36,226 bases of DNA from Trichococcus pasteurii (GCF_900112935.1 NZ_FONM01000023.1:1-36226); one strand, 5' to 3'. Positions 24,952 to 33,543 are shown, counted from the first letter of the stretch. The notes: generated by a model from the letters alone, not told the origin. A program made the numbers and translations.

Positions 24952-25752
24952 ATGTTGGATAAACTGAAAAGAGCTGCCTTGATCGGAACGGGTTTGTTGT
25001 TGTTGGCTGGATGCAGCGGTGGGGCTTCGGATGATGCTTCCGCCAGTTCGGAAGCTGTTGCTGAGGAAACGTTGACCGTGGGTTTGGATGACACTTTTGC
25101 GCCGATGGGATTCCGTGATGACAACAATGAAATCATCGGATTCGATGTCGATCTGGCGAAAGAGGTCGGTGAACGGATCGGGGCCGAAATGGTTTTTCAG
25201 CCGATTGATTGGGCTATGAAGGAAACTGAATTGGATTCCGGTAACATCGATATGATCTGGAATGGCTATGCCATCACGCCGGAAAGGGCTGAAAAAGTCC
25301 TTTTGAGCGAACCCTACATCGTGGATGCGCAATCCATCATCGTTTTGAAGGACAGCGATATCCAAACGAAAGCTGATTTGGAAGGGAAGTTGGTTTCGAC
25401 ACAACAATCCTCCAGCTCAGTGGATAAGATCATGGAAGATGAGTCAGGGATATTTGGAAAATTGGGCGGGGATCTGGTGCTCTATCCCTCCAATAATAAT
25501 TCCTTCAGCGACCTGGAATCAGGCCGTGTGGATGCCATCGTCGTCGGTGAAGTCTACGGGCGCTACTACATGAAGCAGTCCGGGAAAGACATCTACCGTG
25601 TCCTGGAGGATAACTTCGGGGAAGACGAAATGGCGGTTGCCTTCAAAAAGGACAACACGGAACTGCAGGAGCGTGTCGATGCAGCATTGGCCGACATGAA
25701 GGAAGACGGAACCTTCGATGAAATTTACGACAAATGGTTCTATAGTGAATAA
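24952..25752 (+). CDS. Polar amino acid ABC transporter binding lipoprotein 2
   Basis: A 266-residue paralogue of the preceding protein with its own signal peptide and lipobox LAGC. The start is ATG 24952 after GAGGGGGAAAG. An upstream TTG at 24928 lies before this ribosome site. Cleft segments DDTFAPMGF and DWAMKETEL are kept, while the region after EKVL (SEPYIVDAQSIIV versus TEPYLNNSQIIVT) and the TQQ loop differ. The two receptors may therefore widen specificity for a single permease. Confidence 0.9.
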   Translation: MLDKLKRAALIGTGLLLLAGCSGGASDDASASSEAVAEETLTVGLDDTFAPMGFRDDNNEIIGFDVDLAKEVGERIGAEMVFQPIDWAMKETELDSGNIDMIWNGYAITPERAEKVLLSEPYIVDAQSIIVLKDSDIQTKADLEGKLVSTQQSSSSVDKIMEDESGIFGKLGGDLVLYPSNNNSFSDLESGRVDAIVVGEVYGRYYMKQSGKDIYRVLEDNFGEDEMAVAFKKDNTELQERVDAALADMKEDGTFDEIYDKWFYSE

Positions 25753-25784
25753 CGAAAATAAAAGGTAAGAAAGAGGTTTATGAA

Positions 25785-26420
25785 ATGGACTTGATACAGA
25801 CGATACTGCCATCATTGCTTGACGGCTTGAAGATGACACTTACGTTATTCTTCATCATAGGGATCTCCAGCATTCCGTTAGGATTTCTGATCGCCGTCAT
25901 CCGGGTTTACGGACCGAAGTGGCTGGGTTTTCTGATCCAGATATATGTCTTCATCATGAGAGGGACACCATTGCTTTTGCAATTGATGTTTGTTTTCTTC
26001 GGTTTGCCGCTGATAGGCATCACATTGGATCGTTTTTCGGCAGCAATTTTGGCATATATGATCAACTACGCTGCCTATTATGCGGAAATCTTCCGTGGAG
26101 GTATCACTGCTGTTCCGAAAGGACAGTTCGAGGCCATTTCGGTGTTGGGTATCGGTAAGGTCAGAGGATTTTTCAAAATCATCATTCCTCAGGTCACTAA
26201 GATCGTATTGCCATCTGTAGGGAATGAAGTGATTGCGCTAGTAAAAGATACATCTTTGGTTTATGTCATCGGTCTCGGGGAACTGTTGCGCGCAGGTCAG
26301 ATTGCTGCGAATACGTATGCCTCGTTGGTGCCTTTCCTGGCAGTCGGTATCGTCTATTTATCCGTTACGGCTGTCATTACGGTGCTGCTGAATAAACTTG
26401 AATCCAAAGGGAACTTTTAG
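25785..26420 (+). CDS. Amino acid ABC transporter permease (HisM/GlnP type)
   Basis: A 211-residue membrane protein with about five transmembrane helices and the polar amino acid permease signature (RGTPLLLQL near residue 60, and the EAA-type loop around GQFEAISVLGIGKVRGF at about 115). It is likely to act as a homodimer. The start ATG follows AAGAGGT. It is the only permease in the operon, so both lipoproteins probably share it. Confidence 0.92.
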   Translation: MDLIQTILPSLLDGLKMTLTLFFIIGISSIPLGFLIAVIRVYGPKWLGFLIQIYVFIMRGTPLLLQLMFVFFGLPLIGITLDRFSAAILAYMINYAAYYAEIFRGGITAVPKGQFEAISVLGIGKVRGFFKIIIPQVTKIVLPSVGNEVIALVKDTSLVYVIGLGELLRAGQIAANTYASLVPFLAVGIVYLSVTAVITVLLNKLESKGNF

Positions 26421-26435
26421 GGGGGAGCGGCAATC

Positions 26436-27116
26436 ATGTTATTAAATGCGATGAATCTAAAAAAGTCTTATCATGACATAACCGTAATCGATGATTTTTC
26501 ATTCCACATCGATTCCAGTGAGATCGTTGTGCTTGTGGGTCGTTCCGGAACGGGCAAAACGACCTTGATGCGCTTGCTCAACAATCTGGAAAAAGCAGAC
26601 CAAGGCACCATTTCGATCGAGGATGCCGTCTTGTGCAAACAAGGTTTGAAGGGCGCAGAATATGTGGACCGCAAAAAAAGGCGCCTTTACCAAAACAAAA
26701 TCGGCATGGTGTTTCAGGACTATGCTCTGTTCCCGAACCTTTCTGTGCTGGATAATCTGCTGGAAGCGCCGCTTGCCCAAAAACTGGGCAGCCGCGAAGA
26801 ACTGGCAGCGAAAGCAGCCGGATTATTGGAGCAAATGGGATTGGACGACAAACTGGAGGCGATGCCGTCAACATTGTCCGGAGGCCAGAAGCAAAGGGTC
26901 GCGATCGCTCGGGCAATGATGCTGAATCCGCGCGTCCTTTGTTTTGATGAACCGACTTCTGCGCTCGACCGCGAATCTTCCGACAGCATCGGCAAGCTGA
27001 TCCAGGAAATTGCTGCTGGAGGAACCGGCATCCTGATCGTTACGCATGATACCGAGTTCGGGCAACAATACGGCACTCGGATCGTGTCCTCAAGCGAATT
27101 CGTCAAGAACCGTTAA
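26436..27116 (+). CDS. Amino acid ABC transporter ATP-binding protein
   Basis: A 226-residue ATPase. Walker A is GRSGTGKT at residues 35-42, the Q-loop glutamine is Q94, the signature LSGGQ is at 147-151, and Walker B is VLCFDEP at 167-173 with D-loop SALD and switch histidine in IVTHD. It is the last gene of the operon and is followed by a strong terminator. It is slightly short at the C-terminus (EFVKNR end), which is within the family range. Confidence 0.93.
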   Translation: MLLNAMNLKKSYHDITVIDDFSFHIDSSEIVVLVGRSGTGKTTLMRLLNNLEKADQGTISIEDAVLCKQGLKGAEYVDRKKRRLYQNKIGMVFQDYALFPNLSVLDNLLEAPLAQKLGSREELAAKAAGLLEQMGLDDKLEAMPSTLSGGQKQRVAIARAMMLNPRVLCFDEPTSALDRESSDSIGKLIQEIAAGGTGILIVTHDTEFGQQYGTRIVSSSEFVKNR

Positions 27117-27143
27117 GGATAGGGCAAGGGCTGACAGTCCGGC

Positions 27144-27173
27144 AAAAAAACAGGGCAATTGCCCTGTTTTTTT
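27144..27173 (+). terminator. Terminator of the amino acid transporter operon
   Basis: CAGGGCAATTGCCCTG is palindromic, flanked by seven A residues on the left and seven T residues on the right. Confidence 0.9.
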
Positions 27174-27235
27174 GTTATATTTTTTTGTCGTCAGTGAAAG
27201 AATGGCAGTTTATTTCAACAATGTTTTCATTTAGG

Positions 27236-27264
27236 TTGACGGGAGCTTTTGTTTTTGGTAGACT
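27236..27264 (+). promoter_or_regulatory. Promoter of the rplU-prp-rpmA operon
   Basis: TTGACG at 27236-27241 and TAGACT at 27259-27264 have the ideal 17-nt spacing. Confidence 0.75.
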
Positions 27265-27270
27265 ATTAAT

Positions 27271-27360
27271 GTTGTAAATGTGCGCACCACAGCTACAACC
27301 GCACGAATAGGAGTCATGAGACCTGCAAGGGCACTCCGTTTGGCGAGTCTAAGTAAAATA
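27271..27360 (+). ncRNA. Probable L21 leader of rplU
   Basis: A roughly 100-nt untranslated leader with GC-rich paired segments precedes rplU (for example GACTC...GAGTC-type pairing around GGAGTC near 27311 and GGCGAGTC near 27341). An L21 leader RNA is known at this position in Bacillus and relatives. The assignment is from position and structure only. Confidence 0.55.
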
Positions 27361-27376
27361 AGGAGGTGCAGAGAAT

Positions 27377-27685
27377 ATGTACGCAATTATCAAAACTGGT
27401 GGTAAACAATTAAAAGTTGAAGTTGGTCAAGCAATCTACATTGAAAAATTAGATGCTGAAGCTGGTGATAAAGTAACTTTTGATGAAATCGTATTTGTAG
27501 GCGGAGAAGAAACTAAAATTGGCGCTCCATTCGTAACAGGTGCTTCTGTAGAAGGCACTGTTGAAAAACAGGGCAAAGAAAAGAAAGTAACTACTTTCAA
27601 ATACAAGAGAAGAAAAGATACACACCGCAAGCAAGGTCATCGTCAACCTTATACAAAAGTAATCATTGACGCAATCAACGCATAA
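27377..27685 (+). CDS. rplU: 50S ribosomal protein L21
   Basis: A 102-residue large-subunit protein that binds 23S rRNA. It has the canonical N-terminus [11 protein letters not shown] and C-terminal [19 protein letters not shown] signature. ATG follows AAGGAGGTG. It is the first gene of the conserved rplU-prp-rpmA operon. Codon use is that of a highly expressed gene. Confidence 0.98.
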   Translation: MYAIIKTGGKQLKVEVGQAIYIEKLDAEAGDKVTFDEIVFVGGEETKIGAPFVTGASVEGTVEKQGKEKKVTTFKYKRRKDTHRKQGHRQPYTKVIIDAINA

Positions 27686-27699
27686 GAGTGTGAATAACC

Positions 27700-28035
27700 A
27701 TGATTGAAGTGAAATTTAAAGAAGATGACCATGGCAACCTGCTTTCTTTCGAGATTAAGGGACATGCCGGGTATGGAGTAGAAGGTGAAGATATTATCTG
27801 TGCCGCTGTTTCTGTACTGGCCATCGAAACTGTGAATAGCGTTGAACGTTTAGCCGGCTATCAGATGCTTGTTGATGAAGCGGATGACGAAGGCGGGTAT
27901 CTCTATGCGGAAATACTTTCCGAAAGGGAAGCGGAACAGCAATACATTACGCAGATTTTACTGAAGCATCTATTCTATTCGCTGGAAGATGTCGCTCAGA
28001 CATATCCAGATTATGTGACCATAAAAATGCAATAA
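27700..28035 (+). CDS. prp: Ribosomal-processing cysteine protease Prp
   Basis: A 111-residue cysteine protease that removes the N-terminal extension of L27 in Firmicutes. The catalytic dyad is His22 (GHAGYG) and Cys34 (DIICAAVS). It lies between rplU and rpmA, 14 nt after the first and 34 nt before the second. The L27 encoded next carries the matching cleavable extension, so enzyme and substrate are encoded side by side. Confidence 0.95.
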   Translation: MIEVKFKEDDHGNLLSFEIKGHAGYGVEGEDIICAAVSVLAIETVNSVERLAGYQMLVDEADDEGGYLYAEILSEREAEQQYITQILLKHLFYSLEDVAQTYPDYVTIKMQ

Positions 28036-28069
28036 AAACTGTACTACTTAATAAGGAGGTGCAAACCAC

Positions 28070-28354
28070 ATGTTGAAATTGAATCTACAATTGTTCGCCC
28101 ACAAAAAAGGGGGCGGATCTACTACCAACGGACGTGAGTCCCAATCCAAACGTTTAGGCGCTAAACGTGCAGACGGACAAACAGTAACTGGCGGATCAAT
28201 TTTGTACCGTCAACGCGGAACAAAAATCCATCCAGGTACTAACGTCGGTATCGGTGGAGATGACACTCTATTTGCAAAAGTTGACGGTGTCGTTCGTTTC
28301 GAACGTTTAGGCCGTGACAAAAAACAAGTTTCTGTATACCCTACAGCTAAATAA
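28070..28354 (+). CDS. rpmA: 50S ribosomal protein L27 (with cleavable N-terminal extension)
   Basis: A 94-residue protein near the peptidyl transferase centre. The first nine residues, MLKLNLQLF, form the Firmicutes extension that Prp cleaves before AHKKG, freeing the N-terminus that reaches the tRNA ends. The rest ([24 protein letters not shown]) is typical. ATG follows AAGGAGGTG. A terminator follows at 28393. Confidence 0.98.
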   Translation: MLKLNLQLFAHKKGGGSTTNGRESQSKRLGAKRADGQTVTGGSILYRQRGTKIHPGTNVGIGGDDTLFAKVDGVVRFERLGRDKKQVSVYPTAK

Positions 28355-28392
28355 TACTTGTACTTTTGCCGATCAACCAATTACATACACAC

Positions 28393-28446
28393 AAAAAACC
28401 TTGCGGGGGCAAATGATCAGTCACTTCCTTCGCAGGTTTTTTTGTA
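28393..28446 (+). terminator. Terminator after rpmA
   Basis: AAAAAACCTTGCG pairs with CGCAGGTTTTTT (one bulged base) across a 25-nt loop that runs into a T tract. Confidence 0.7.
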
Positions 28447-28484
28447 TTTTACAGAACAACAAAAAGTAAGGGACGGTGAACGAC

Positions 28485-29498
28485 TTGAAAGCAACAAATG
28501 TTGAGAGTCTTTTCGGATTATTGGATGAAGCCATCAAACTACTTCAAACGGAAGCTGAACTTTCATATATAGAAGCGTTATCCGAAACGCTGGAAAATCT
28601 TTCCTTTGAAGGAAAAGCACAACAAGTGGAAGGGTTGCCTTCAAACGAGGCAGTCGAACGCTTGAACAGCCTCTACAAAAAGATGAATTTGGATGCATTG
28701 GATAAGGAAATCATCCGCAAGAGCATACAATTGACTTTCATCAAGGCAACGAAAGAAGACAAGCTCCAGATGAATCATCAAATGACACCGGACACGATTG
28801 CATATCTGATCGCTTATTTCATCGGAGAAATAAAAAAAGATAAGACAGAAAAACTGCATGTTTCAGATCTGACTGCAGGGACAGGGAATCTTCTTAATAT
28901 CGTTGTGACGCATTTGGCCAACAGGGGAAATGAAGTGACTGCGGAAGCAGTTGACAACGATGACCTGTTGATCAGTGTCGCGGCCAACAGCGGATCCTTG
29001 CTGGGATTGTCGGAAAAAATCCATTACACCCATTCAGACAGCCTGCAGGAACTGCTGATCGCACCTTCTGATATCGTGGTATCGGATTTTCCGATCGGAT
29101 ATTATCCAGTAAATGAGCGCGCAAAAAACTACCAAACAGCTTTTTCAGAAGGGAATTCTTTTGCACATTTCTTAATGTTTGAACAAAATGTGAACTATCT
29201 GAAAGAATCCGGTTGGGGGATTTTTATCGTTCCTTCCGACATTTTTGAAACAGATAAAAGTTCTGTGTTAATGGGGTGGTTGAAAGAAAACGTTCATATA
29301 CAGGCTTTTTTGAGCCTTCCGGCGGATCTGTTCCATAAAAATGGGATGAAAAAATCAATCATTATTGTTCAAAAAAATGGTGAAAAATCGATTCAAGCTG
29401 AACAAGTGCTTTTGGGGGAAATTCCAGATCTTAAAAACGCACAAAAGATGCAATCTTTCCTGGATATTTTCCACAATTGGAGCGCAAAGATGATATAA
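28485..29498 (+). CDS. ytxK: YtxK-like class I SAM-dependent methyltransferase
   Basis: About 337 residues of an N6-DNA-methyltransferase-like fold. The SAM motif DLTAGTGNL is at residues 128-136. The catalytic NPPY-type motif IV is replaced by SDFPIGYYP at about 200-208, as in YtxK proteins, so DNA methylation activity is doubtful. No target-recognition or restriction gene is near. In Bacillus ytxK also precedes ackA. I prefer TTG 28485 because AAGGGA lies 11 nt upstream; GTG 28476 is only 2 nt from it and remains an alternative. Homologues begin close to the [16 protein letters not shown] stretch. Confidence 0.8.
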   Translation: MKATNVESLFGLLDEAIKLLQTEAELSYIEALSETLENLSFEGKAQQVEGLPSNEAVERLNSLYKKMNLDALDKEIIRKSIQLTFIKATKEDKLQMNHQMTPDTIAYLIAYFIGEIKKDKTEKLHVSDLTAGTGNLLNIVVTHLANRGNEVTAEAVDNDDLLISVAANSGSLLGLSEKIHYTHSDSLQELLIAPSDIVVSDFPIGYYPVNERAKNYQTAFSEGNSFAHFLMFEQNVNYLKESGWGIFIVPSDIFETDKSSVLMGWLKENVHIQAFLSLPADLFHKNGMKKSIIIVQKNGEKSIQAEQVLLGEIPDLKNAQKMQSFLDIFHNWSAKMI

Positions 29499-29499
29499 T
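29491..29499 (+). promoter_or_regulatory. Extended -10 promoter of ackA
   Basis: TGA-TATAAT at 29491-29499 is a perfect extended -10. It overlaps the end of ytxK, 50 nt before the ackA start, so ackA can be expressed independently of ytxK. Confidence 0.65.
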
Positions 29500-29548
29500 A
29501 TTTATTAGAGATATAAGAAAAATCAGTCAATTTAAAGGAGAGAAAAAA

Positions 29549-30748
29549 ATGTCAAAAATCATCGCTATCAATGCTGGTAGCTCAAGCTTGAAATTTACAT
29601 TATATGCAATGCCTGAAAAGGATGTTCTCGCAAACGGTATTATCGAAAGAATCGGTTTGAACGATTCCGTCTTCACAATCAAACACGGAGAAGGCGAAAA
29701 ATTCCAGGTAACCGAAGATATTGCGAACCATGAAATCGCAGTACAGAAATTGCTTGATCAATTATTGGCATTAAACATCATTTCAAGCTATGATGAAATC
29801 ACGGGCGTTGGCCACCGCGTCGTTGCCGGCGGAGAAATCTTCAAAGATTCCGCGCTTGTGGATGACCTTGTTTTGGAACAAATCGAGGAATTGGGCGAAT
29901 TGGCGCCGCTGCATAATCCAGCGAACGCTACCGGAATCCGCGCATTCAAAAAATTGTTGCCTGAGATCACAAGTGTGGCCGTATTCGACACTTCTTTCCA
30001 CACAACAATGCCGAAAGTGAACTACTTGTACAGCATTCCGATGGAATACTACGAAAAATATGCTGCCAGAAAATACGGCGCGCACGGAACAAGCCACAAA
30101 TACGTTGCGGAACGCGCTGCTGAAATGCTGGGCAGACCGATCGAGGAACTGAAAATCGTAACATGCCATATCGGTAACGGCGGTTCCATCACTGCTGTCC
30201 AAGGCGGAAAATCAATCGATACATCCATGGGCTTCACGCCATTGGCAGGTATCACGATGGGAACGCGTTCAGGGGACATCGATGCATCTTTGATCGCTTA
30301 CCTGATGGGCAAACTGGGCATCACGGACATCAACGAATTCGTTGAGATCCTGAACAAAAAATCAGGTTTGTTGGGTCTATCCGGCGTTTCAAGCGACATG
30401 CGCGATGTTGAGACAGCAGCAGAAAACGGCAATGAGGACGCTCAAATCGCTTTGGATATCTTCCATAACCGTATCATAAAATACATCGGACAATATGTTG
30501 CAATCATGAACGGTGTGGATGCGATCGTCTTCACTGCCGGCGTCGGCGAAAATTCTGCGCCTACCCGCAAAATCATCATCGATGGCATTTCTTGGTTCGG
30601 TTGCGAAATCGACGAGGAGAAGAACAATGTCCGCGGTGTTGAGAGAATCATTTCGACTGACGATTCAAAAGTGAAAGTACTGTTGATCCCTACTGATGAA
30701 GAATTGATGATCGCTCGCGACGTCGTTCGTTTCAGCGAAAAACACTAA
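29549..30748 (+). CDS. ackA: Acetate kinase
   Basis: A 399-residue enzyme that makes ATP and acetate from acetyl phosphate, and so a main ATP source in fermentative Firmicutes. The ASKHA N-terminus [13 protein letters not shown], the VGHRVVAGG motif (about residue 90), HGTSHKYV (about 180) and [18 protein letters not shown] (about 225-245) are diagnostic. I start at ATG 29549, which has AAAGGAGAG upstream. An open upstream frame overlaps ytxK and lacks family sequence. A strong terminator follows. Confidence 0.98.
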   Translation: MSKIIAINAGSSSLKFTLYAMPEKDVLANGIIERIGLNDSVFTIKHGEGEKFQVTEDIANHEIAVQKLLDQLLALNIISSYDEITGVGHRVVAGGEIFKDSALVDDLVLEQIEELGELAPLHNPANATGIRAFKKLLPEITSVAVFDTSFHTTMPKVNYLYSIPMEYYEKYAARKYGAHGTSHKYVAERAAEMLGRPIEELKIVTCHIGNGGSITAVQGGKSIDTSMGFTPLAGITMGTRSGDIDASLIAYLMGKLGITDINEFVEILNKKSGLLGLSGVSSDMRDVETAAENGNEDAQIALDIFHNRIIKYIGQYVAIMNGVDAIVFTAGVGENSAPTRKIIIDGISWFGCEIDEEKNNVRGVERIISTDDSKVKVLLIPTDEELMIARDVVRFSEKH

Positions 30749-30756
30749 TTTTAAAT

Positions 30757-30802
30757 AAAAAAATTCCGGTACACCATCGAATGGTGTACCGGAATTTTTT
30801 TT
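30757..30802 (+). terminator. Bidirectional terminator between ackA and usp
   Basis: AAATTCCGGTACACCAT pairs perfectly with ATGGTGTACCGGAATTT around CGA, with A and T tracts on the two sides. It can end both the plus-strand ackA and the minus-strand usp transcripts. Confidence 0.9.
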
Positions 30803-30842
30803 GAATTGTTTTTGAGACAGAGGAGATTAGCGCCTCTGTCTG

Positions 30843-31310
30843 TCATTTTTTAGGTTTTGGTTTATTCTCGAGGTCGGTCCGGACGACAAGCACATCGCAT
30901 GGTGCGTTGCGGATGACGTATTCGGATACGGAGCCGATGAACAGCCTCTCGACGGCATTAAGGCCAGTCGCACCGATCATAATCAGATCAACGCCGTACT
31001 CGGTAGGCAAATCTTTTGCGATGATGGCTTTTGGTGAACCATATTCGATGACGGTGTGGACATCGGTTATGCCTTCATTCGTAGCATAGGTTTTGTACTC
31101 TTCCATCAACGTTTTGGATTGGCGGACGATTTCATCCGTAAAGCTGCCCTCAAAACCTGTAGGGGTCTGTATGGCTCTTGTATCGATAATATGAGTGATG
31201 ATGATGGCTGCTTTATTCCGTTTGGCCACTTCCACTGCTTTACGGAAGGATAATTCTGATTCTCTGGATCCGTCAACCGGTATCAAAATCTTCTTATACT
31301 CTTGAAACAT
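30843..31310 (-). CDS. Universal stress protein, UspA family, ATP-binding type
   Basis: A 155-residue USP-domain protein. The N-terminal strand KKILIPVDGS and the motif G-2x-G-9x-G-S (GATGLNAVERLFIGS, residues 113-127) mark the ATP-binding class. I choose ATG 31310, 8 nt after AAAGGAG, over GTG 31319. Such proteins act in stress survival and their exact partners are unknown. It is convergent with ackA and shares its terminator. A 6S RNA gene lies upstream beyond a small membrane protein gene. Confidence 0.9.
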   Translation of the reverse strand: MFQEYKKILIPVDGSRESELSFRKAVEVAKRNKAAIIITHIIDTRAIQTPTGFEGSFTDEIVRQSKTLMEEYKTYATNEGITDVHTVIEYGSPKAIIAKDLPTEYGVDLIMIGATGLNAVERLFIGSVSEYVIRNAPCDVLVVRTDLENKPKPKK

Positions 31311-31408
31311 ATTAACCACTCCTTTAAACTAGTATCGCTTACAAGTTTATTTTACTTCACTTTCCATAAAAATGAAAGCGTATGCGGTTGTTTCCGGGAA
31401 TTTAATGG

Positions 31409-31711
31409 TCAGCGGCCCTGATCTTTCATCATGCCGGCCAGTCGGATACTGAAGAGTGCTGTATACCCTGAAGCAATCACTACGGCAAATGCATAAAGCA
31501 GGGTACTCCTAAAGAAAATCGTCAGCAAGCAGAGGAATCCGATCAACATGTACAGGGCTCCGCCATTACGGAAAAAGAGCCAGATCTGATTGCGTTGTTG
31601 CTCGGTGATCCGGTCCGGAGCCAACACAAAAACAGTGGGGCCTTTCAATGTCATGAAAAGGCCGGTCGAAACCAGCAATAATGAAAAAAGGGCAATCAAC
31701 AATTCTACCAA
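31409..31711 (-). CDS. Small three-helix membrane protein, unknown function
   Basis: A 100-residue hydrophobic protein with predicted membrane segments at about residues 3-23, 50-68 and 70-92, a polar loop with PDRITEQQRNQIW in between, and a basic C-terminus (KDQGR). I do not recognise the family. The start is TTG 31711, 7 nt after a strong GAGGAGG. The gene lies between the 6S RNA terminator and usp on the same strand. No promoter of its own was found, so read-through from 6S or a weak promoter near 31730-31780 is possible. Confidence 0.7.
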   Translation of the reverse strand: MVELLIALFSLLLVSTGLFMTLKGPTVFVLAPDRITEQQRNQIWLFFRNGGALYMLIGFLCLLTIFFRSTLLYAFAVVIASGYTALFSIRLAGMMKDQGR

Positions 31712-31780
31712 TGTGCGTCCTCCTCAAAGGAATTGCAGAAAAAATGCTCAAGAAGCGCTTTTCCGTGCTTTCCAGTCTGC

Positions 31781-31806
31781 AAAAAAAGCTGCTCAAAGAG
31801 CAGCTC
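31781..31806 (-). terminator. Terminator of the 6S RNA transcript
   Basis: On the minus strand, AGCTGCTC pairs with GAGCAGCT around TTT, followed by seven T residues. Confidence 0.9.
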
Positions 31807-31825
31807 CAAAAGTATAAAACTTTAT

Positions 31826-32012
31826 TAGAAATCCGATGGTGCCGGTGAGTATATTCTACTAGTTTTGAACCCGCATATAAGCAGGTGGGCTCCAATATCC
31901 AGTCTCTAACTACCAAATGATAAGGCGTGTTATCCACCGAAATAAACAGGATCCCAAGGTAGTAATAAATTGTTCGGTCAACACATTGAGAATATGTCGA
32001 ACACCTCAGAAA
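31826..32012 (-). ncRNA. ssrS: 6S RNA
   Basis: A minus-strand RNA of about 185 nt that should sequester sigma-A RNA polymerase. The 5' end TTTCTGAGGTGTTCG closely resembles the start of E. coli 6S (TTTCTCTGAGATGTTCG). It closes with the 3' segment CACC-A-TCGGA to form the terminal stem. A long double helix with a central bubble is plausible, and the 3' half contains GGGTTCAA as in 6S. It has its own promoter and terminator. The position next to rarA and upstream of a usp gene is the usual one in Bacilli and Lactobacillales. Ends are approximate. Confidence 0.85.
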
Positions 32013-32014
32013 TC

Positions 32015-32042
32015 TATATACGTATAGTAGCATACTAATCAA
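32015..32042 (-). promoter_or_regulatory. 6S RNA promoter
   Basis: On the minus strand, TTGATT (32042-32037) and TATATA (32020-32015) have 16-nt spacing. The predicted start of transcription is at about 32010. Confidence 0.7.
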
Positions 32043-32119
32043 TCGTTGGCAAGCAAAACACACGAGTTTCAATCCAGAAACATAACAGCAGCAACAGGTT
32101 AAACGCTACCAATCAATCC

Positions 32120-33391
32120 TCAGGAATCTTTATTGAAGCGGTGTTGCAATTGGTTGGCCAAGGCCTGCTCGTATTTGCCCGTTGCAGCCGGCTCGTAGTA
32201 GCGGCGATTCTTCAGCGAGTCCGGCAAATACTGCTGTTTGACCCAGTGATCCGGGAAATCGTGAGGGTATTGGTAACCTATGCCGCGGCCCAACTTATTT
32301 GCTCCGCTGTAATGGGCATCACGCAAGCTATCCGGTATGTCGCCGGATTTTCCGGCGCGCACGTCCGCCAGGGCGCTGTCCAAGGCAAGGTAAGCCGAAT
32401 TGGATTTCGGCGAAAGGGCCAGATCGACGACAGCGTTGGCCAAGGGAATGCGTGCTTCCGGCAAGCCCAACTTTTCGGCTGCCTGAACGGCCAAAACGGT
32501 ACGGGACACAGCTTGCGGATTTCCTAAGCCGATGTCTTCATAGGCACAAACCATCAAACGTCTGCAGGCGATCAGCAATTCGCCGGCTTCCAGCAGCCTG
32601 GCCAAATAATGCATGGCCGCATCGACGTCGCTGCCGCGGATCGATTTTTGGAATGCCGATATGACATCATAATGGGCATCGCCGTTCTTATCGTGGACCA
32701 GCGCCTTCTTTTGGACACACTCCTCGGCGATGTCCAAGGTGATGTGGATGGTGCCGTCCGCATCCGGTTTGGTGGATAGGGCAGCCAATTCCAAGGCGTT
32801 CAGTGAGCCACGCACGTCACCCATCGTGCTCCTGGCGAAATGAAGCAAGGCATCTTCTTCGATCACAATCTTTTCTTTCCCCAAACCGCGCTTTTCATCG
32901 GCAATGGCCCGTTCCAGCGCCAATATGACGTCCTTTGTGGTAAGTGGCTTCAATTCGAAAATTTGGGTCCGGCTCCGGATTGCGGGACTGATGCTGATGT
33001 ATGGATTTTCAGTGGTGGCGCCGATCAGGATGACTTGGCCGCTTTCAAGGTGCGGCAAGAGAAAATCCTGCTTGGGTTTGTCCAATCGATGCACCTCATC
33101 CAACAAGAGGATGACCTGGCCGGAAAATTTGGCCTCCTCCACGACAATCTGAAGGTCTTTTTTTGTGTCGGTGGCGGCGTTCAGTTGCCGAAAAGCGGAA
33201 TGTGTCGATCCGGCAATGGCGCTCGCGATGCTGGTTTTGCCGATTCCCGGTGGGCCGTACAATATCATGGAAGAAAGCATCTTGGCATCGACCATGCGGC
33301 GGATGATCTTATTTTCACCCACCAGATGGCTCTGGCCGATGACTTCATCGATGTGTACGGGACGCATACGGTATGCTAAAGGTTGTTTCAT
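32120..33391 (-). CDS. rarA: Replication-associated recombination protein A (MgsA/RarA)
   Basis: A 423-residue AAA+ ATPase of the RarA/WRNIP1 family that acts at stalled replication forks. Walker A is GPPGIGKTS at residues 46-54, Walker B is VILLLDEVH at 92-100, sensor 1 is in LIGATTENP, and a clamp-loader-like C-terminal domain follows. The start ATG follows AAGGAG. It has its own promoter (33418-33446) and is divergent from gshF. The 6S RNA gene starts about 110 nt downstream. I see no clear terminator directly after rarA. Confidence 0.96.
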   Translation of the reverse strand: MKQPLAYRMRPVHIDEVIGQSHLVGENKIIRRMVDAKMLSSMILYGPPGIGKTSIASAIAGSTHSAFRQLNAATDTKKDLQIVVEEAKFSGQVILLLDEVHRLDKPKQDFLLPHLESGQVILIGATTENPYISISPAIRSRTQIFELKPLTTKDVILALERAIADEKRGLGKEKIVIEEDALLHFARSTMGDVRGSLNALELAALSTKPDADGTIHITLDIAEECVQKKALVHDKNGDAHYDVISAFQKSIRGSDVDAAMHYLARLLEAGELLIACRRLMVCAYEDIGLGNPQAVSRTVLAVQAAEKLGLPEARIPLANAVVDLALSPKSNSAYLALDSALADVRAGKSGDIPDSLRDAHYSGANKLGRGIGYQYPHDFPDHWVKQQYLPDSLKNRRYYEPAATGKYEQALANQLQHRFNKDS

Positions 33392-33417
33392 TATTCTCCG
33401 CTCCTTTTTCTCTATCC

Positions 33418-33446
33418 ATTATATGCCATCTGTTAAAAAAGAACAA
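33418..33446 (-). promoter_or_regulatory. rarA promoter
   Basis: On the minus strand, TTGTTC (33446-33441) and a perfect TATAAT (33423-33418) have 17-nt spacing. Confidence 0.75.
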
Positions 33447-33514
33447 ACATTCGCCAGCGTATTTCTTTTTTCAGGTTCGTGAAAATTGATTGAAAAGAAA
33501 GGCAGGCAACATCT

Positions 33515-33543
33515 TTACTATTTACAAGCATAAAAGCTATAAT
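33515..33543 (+). promoter_or_regulatory. gshF promoter
   Basis: TATAAT at 33538-33543 has a weak -35 (TTACTA, 33515-33520) at 17 nt, about 35 nt before the start codon. Confidence 0.55.

Noticed and set aside
29477-29548. N-terminal extension of acetate kinase
   Set aside because: It overlaps the end of ytxK and the ackA promoter; ATG 29549 has AAAGGAGAG and the canonical N-terminus.
30819-30846. Second terminator for usp (GACAGAGG/CCTCTGTC hairpin)
   Set aside because: The hairpin is real, but on the minus strand it is followed by TCAAAAA, not a T run; the perfect hairpin at 30757-30802 is the better terminator.
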